From Caecitellus pseudoparvulus (lineage: Eukaryota > Bigyra: Bicosoecida), in contig CBFFRQ010000040.1 in NCBI GenBank assembly GCA_965644315.1, positions 248,001 through 312,000 on the forward strand: a stretch of 64,000 nucleotides of DNA, in the 5' to 3' direction. Positions 62,113-64,000 of the stretch are shown one piece after another. A program made the translations under genes and the position numbers. The notes beneath the pieces were generated by a model. The model saw only the letters and a program-made list of their open reading frames with translations. It was not told the origin of the DNA and ran no database searches. Each line of letters begins with the position of its first letter. Positions within the stretch are counted from its first letter, which is position 1.

Positions 62113-63321
62113 TCAGTCCACCTGCTGGGCCTGCCCTGCCAGGACAAGCAGCAACTCCTCCGTGCTGGCGGAGGCAATGTCTGGGTCATCCTCTGCCTCC
62201 TGCATCTGCTCCTCTGCCAGTTCAGCGGGGGGCAGCCCGTCAGTGGCCACGGCAGGCCCCGCCAGCTGTGCTGGCAACACCACTCGCAGGCAGGAAACTG
62301 GCATCGTCACGTGCCTGCGCTCCAGCATCGCCACATCTACCCTGGACAGGGCCTGGGCGAGCTGTTCGCCCCCCGCCGCCGCGCCAGCGTTGCCAGTGTG
62401 TGGCTGTGGCGCAGAGGGGGGTGGAGGGGGGGGCAGCACCCCCCCCTCATCTTCGAACTCGTCGTCACTGCCAAAGAGGTCGCCGCAGTACTCCGCAACG
62501 AAACTCTCTTCCGATGACTCAGAGGCAGCGCGAGCCAGGGTCTGCGGTGCAGTGGCGTCCACCGCCCCCCGCACACGCCCCAGCACCTGAGGCAGCAGCC
62601 GCAGCACCAACGCACCATCCCTGCGCCGGCGAATGACGTGTGCCAGCGCACCTTCCACTGCGGCGAACTTGACGCGTTGAAAGAGGGCGAACAGGCGCAC
62701 CTTGCGTGTCTCGCCCCTGGGGGCAGGGGGGGCAGCACGGCCCTCAGCTCGGTCCACCGCCTCACTCGCCAGCTGCAGCACCCCTGCCGCCCACCCACGC
62801 AGCGAGCCAGGGGTCAGCATGACCAGCTGGCCCGGCGCTCCAGCACAAGGTGCCCCTGCTGCACTGTGGGCGGATCCTTGGCTGTGTGTCGTGGTGGGGA
62901 GGGGGGGCTGGGGTGTCCGCTGACGCCGCTGGGTCAGCTCCATGCTGGTGCGCCAGAGCTCGCAGCCTTCCTGCTCCAGCATCTGCTTGAAGGTCTCCAG
63001 GCACTGGAAGTGCGTGAAGGTGCTGCGGAGCTGCCCAGACACCTTGCCGGCCACCACAGTGGCGCTGGTGTCGTCGTCGTGTGCCACGTCAGCGGCAGAC
63101 ACACGTGCTGCGTTCTGCACCTGCATTTGCAGGGCCGTCACGACGCGCTCGGCTTCAGCGCTGCTGGTCCGCATCTCGCGCATGTACGTCTGCACGGCCT
63201 CGGCACGGCCCTCGGCCACGACAGCGCGCAGCCTCTCCTGCCGCTGCACCAGCTCCTGTGTGGGCACGGAATCCAGGCTTCGCTGAGCCTGGGAGTCAGC
63301 GTGGGCGGCGAGGTTGGCCAT
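62113..63321 (-). CDS. Unidentified Ala/Gln/Arg-rich helical protein
   Basis: ATG 63321 (ACCATGG context) opens a 402-residue frame; the frame itself extends upstream to 63492. The N-terminal third looks helical and coiled-coil-like (LVQRQERLRAVVAEGRAEAV, AERVVTALQMQVQNAARV, FKQMLEQEGCELW). After a Pro/Thr/Ser linker, a second helical block contains KVRLFALFQRVKFAAVEGAL and LVLRLLPQVLGRVRGAV. An acidic and proline-rich segment (DDEFEDEGG, then P8) and an acidic C-terminus complete it. I recognise no domain. A tethering or scaffold role would be only a guess from the coiled-coil content. It is transcribed in the same direction as the TBC gene, 240 bp upstream of it. Confidence 0.6.
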   Translation of the reverse strand: MANLAAHADSQAQRSLDSVPTQELVQRQERLRAVVAEGRAEAVQTYMREMRTSSAEAERVVTALQMQVQNAARVSAADVAHDDDTSATVVAGKVSGQLRSTFTHFQCLETFKQMLEQEGCELWRTSMELTQRRQRTPQPPLPTTTHSQGSAHSAAGAPCAGAPGQLVMLTPGSLRGWAAGVLQLASEAVDRAEGRAAPPAPRGETRKVRLFALFQRVKFAAVEGALAHVIRRRRDGALVLRLLPQVLGRVRGAVDATAPQTLARAASESSEESFVAEYCGDLFGSDDEFEDEGGVLPPPPPPSAPQPHTGNAGAAAGGEQLAQALSRVDVAMLERRHVTMPVSCLRVVLPAQLAGPAVATDGLPPAELAEEQMQEAEDDPDIASASTEELLLVLAGQAQQVD

Positions 63322-63736
63322 GGTATGCGTTCTACGTTGCAGGGGCTGTGCTCGCAGCAGGCGTGCAGCAGCACGCGCAACAGGTGCAGAACGTGCGGAA
63401 ACTGATTTGGCGTGGTGTGCCGAGGGTGGAGTTTGGAAGGGGGTCCCCGTCAGAGAGCAGGGAATGCCAACAGCAGGGGAGCTGGAAGTCAATGCGTAAT
63501 CATTCCGTTAACGTTCGGTTTCTCACTTTTGTACGCGCCCAGTTTGTTGCACTTTGACGAGGGAGCGGTGGGAAGTCTGCTTGTGGAAGCGGCGCGTCAT
63601 CCCGAACCACGCGACTTCCAAATGCCACTTACAGTGCCGAAAAATATCGACTCCCCTGAACGCGGACCACGCCATATTTTCGTTTCTGCATCAGTGGATC
63701 ACTGTACCGAGCCGCCATTGTGGGGTGCTGACCAGG
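63322..63736. other. Intergenic region between divergent genes
   Basis: About 415 bp between the unknown minus-strand gene and the last plus-strand gene. The stretch 63490-63680 is AT-richer than average. No gene or motif was recognised. Confidence 0.4.
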
Positions 63737-64000
63737 ATGTTGGCGTTGAGGCAAGCTGCCGCCAGGCTTCGCCTGGGCGGGCAGCGCTCCTTTCTGGCTG
63801 CGGCTACTGCAGCACGGCGGCTACCAAGAATGACCTCGTGCGTGAGAGTGTGCATGGCGAGTTTGCCGTGCTTGTGCTCTCAGCCTTTCGCTCACCTGAT
63901 CGCCGCAGTGAAATGGCGTTTCAGTGGCGAAACTCTCCCTCCGCCGCCACTCCGTTCCGGCGCGGCATCAGCAGCATGCATGGCATTGATGTGACAAGCG
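63737..64000 (+). CDS. 5' end of a probable mitochondrial protein, cut by window edge
   Basis: From ATG 63737 the frame starts with a textbook mitochondrial presequence: MLALRQAAARLRLGG then QRSFLAAATAARRLPRM, Arg-rich and free of acids. A GTGCGT donor at 63838 and a TCTCAG acceptor ending at 63883 would join it to SFRSPDRRSEMAFQW and FRRGISSMHGID, still open at the window edge. That intron would be only 46 nt, shorter than the others here, and without it the frame ends at 63994. No family is recognisable from this fragment. Confidence 0.4.

Overview
This is nuclear DNA from a GC-rich, compact, unicellular eukaryote, probably a flagellated free-living protist or alga. The evidence is spliceosomal introns (36 inferred, mostly 57-143 nt, GT-AG with one GC-AG), long single-exon reading frames, and typically eukaryotic proteins: P4-ATPase, Mer3/HFM1 helicase, SRRM1-like PWI/RS protein, LC8 dynein light chain, TBC Rab-GAP and NDUFAF6. 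I cannot name the organism. No transposon, CRISPR array, tRNA or rRNA gene was seen. All splice models come from reading frame, splice dinucleotides and family conservation, without transcript data.

Layout. 1-603 (-): end-truncated secreted leucine-rich-repeat protein. 1451-6575 (+): P4 flippase in seven exons. 6637-10031 (+): three-repeat MYB factor. 10235-11229 (+): RsmI-type rRNA methyltransferase, overlapping tail-to-tail with a half ABC transporter (11072-14131, -). 14534-15213 (+): DUF1415 protein. 15499-16108 (-): small ubiquitin-fold-like protein. 16426-19845 (-): orphan type I membrane protein. 20478-22199 (+): Sel1-repeat mitochondrial-type protein. 22316-23956 (+): 48-residue-repeat helical protein. 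24196-25155 (+): possible Snapin/BLOC-like protein. 25360-27795 (+): MINDY-type deubiquitinase with two NZF fingers. 27820-28781 (-): NDUFAF6. 29069-30650 (-): GDP-L-galactose phosphorylase family. 30865-32128 (+): D-serine dehydratase family. 32214-35795 (+): HFM1/MER3. 35815-39065 (-): membrane-anchored SET-like protein. 39230-39754 (+): Frizzled-CRD-like protein. 39755-42776 (-): kelch membrane protein. 43146-44373 (+): SRRM1-like. 44402-44817 (-): LC8. 45092-46363 (+): Sfi1-like. 46334-52612 (-) and 53549-59557 (+): two divergent giant RCC1/TIG/multi-TM receptor-like paralogues. 59561-61871 (-): TBC protein. 62113-63321 (-): unknown. 63737-64000 (+): start of a probable mitochondrial protein.

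The genes are not an operon, but the arrangement is striking. Seven convergent pairs have stop codons between 28 bp apart and 158 bp overlapping, while start-to-start gaps are a few hundred bp. Between 39.2 and 59.6 kb there is a concentration of cell-surface genes (Frizzled-like CRD, kelch-TM and the two giant receptors). The two receptors share a ~1.64-kb 3' module about 99% identical at DNA level, although their ectodomains have diverged strongly. That fits recent gene conversion between inverted copies and is the most interesting signal in the window.
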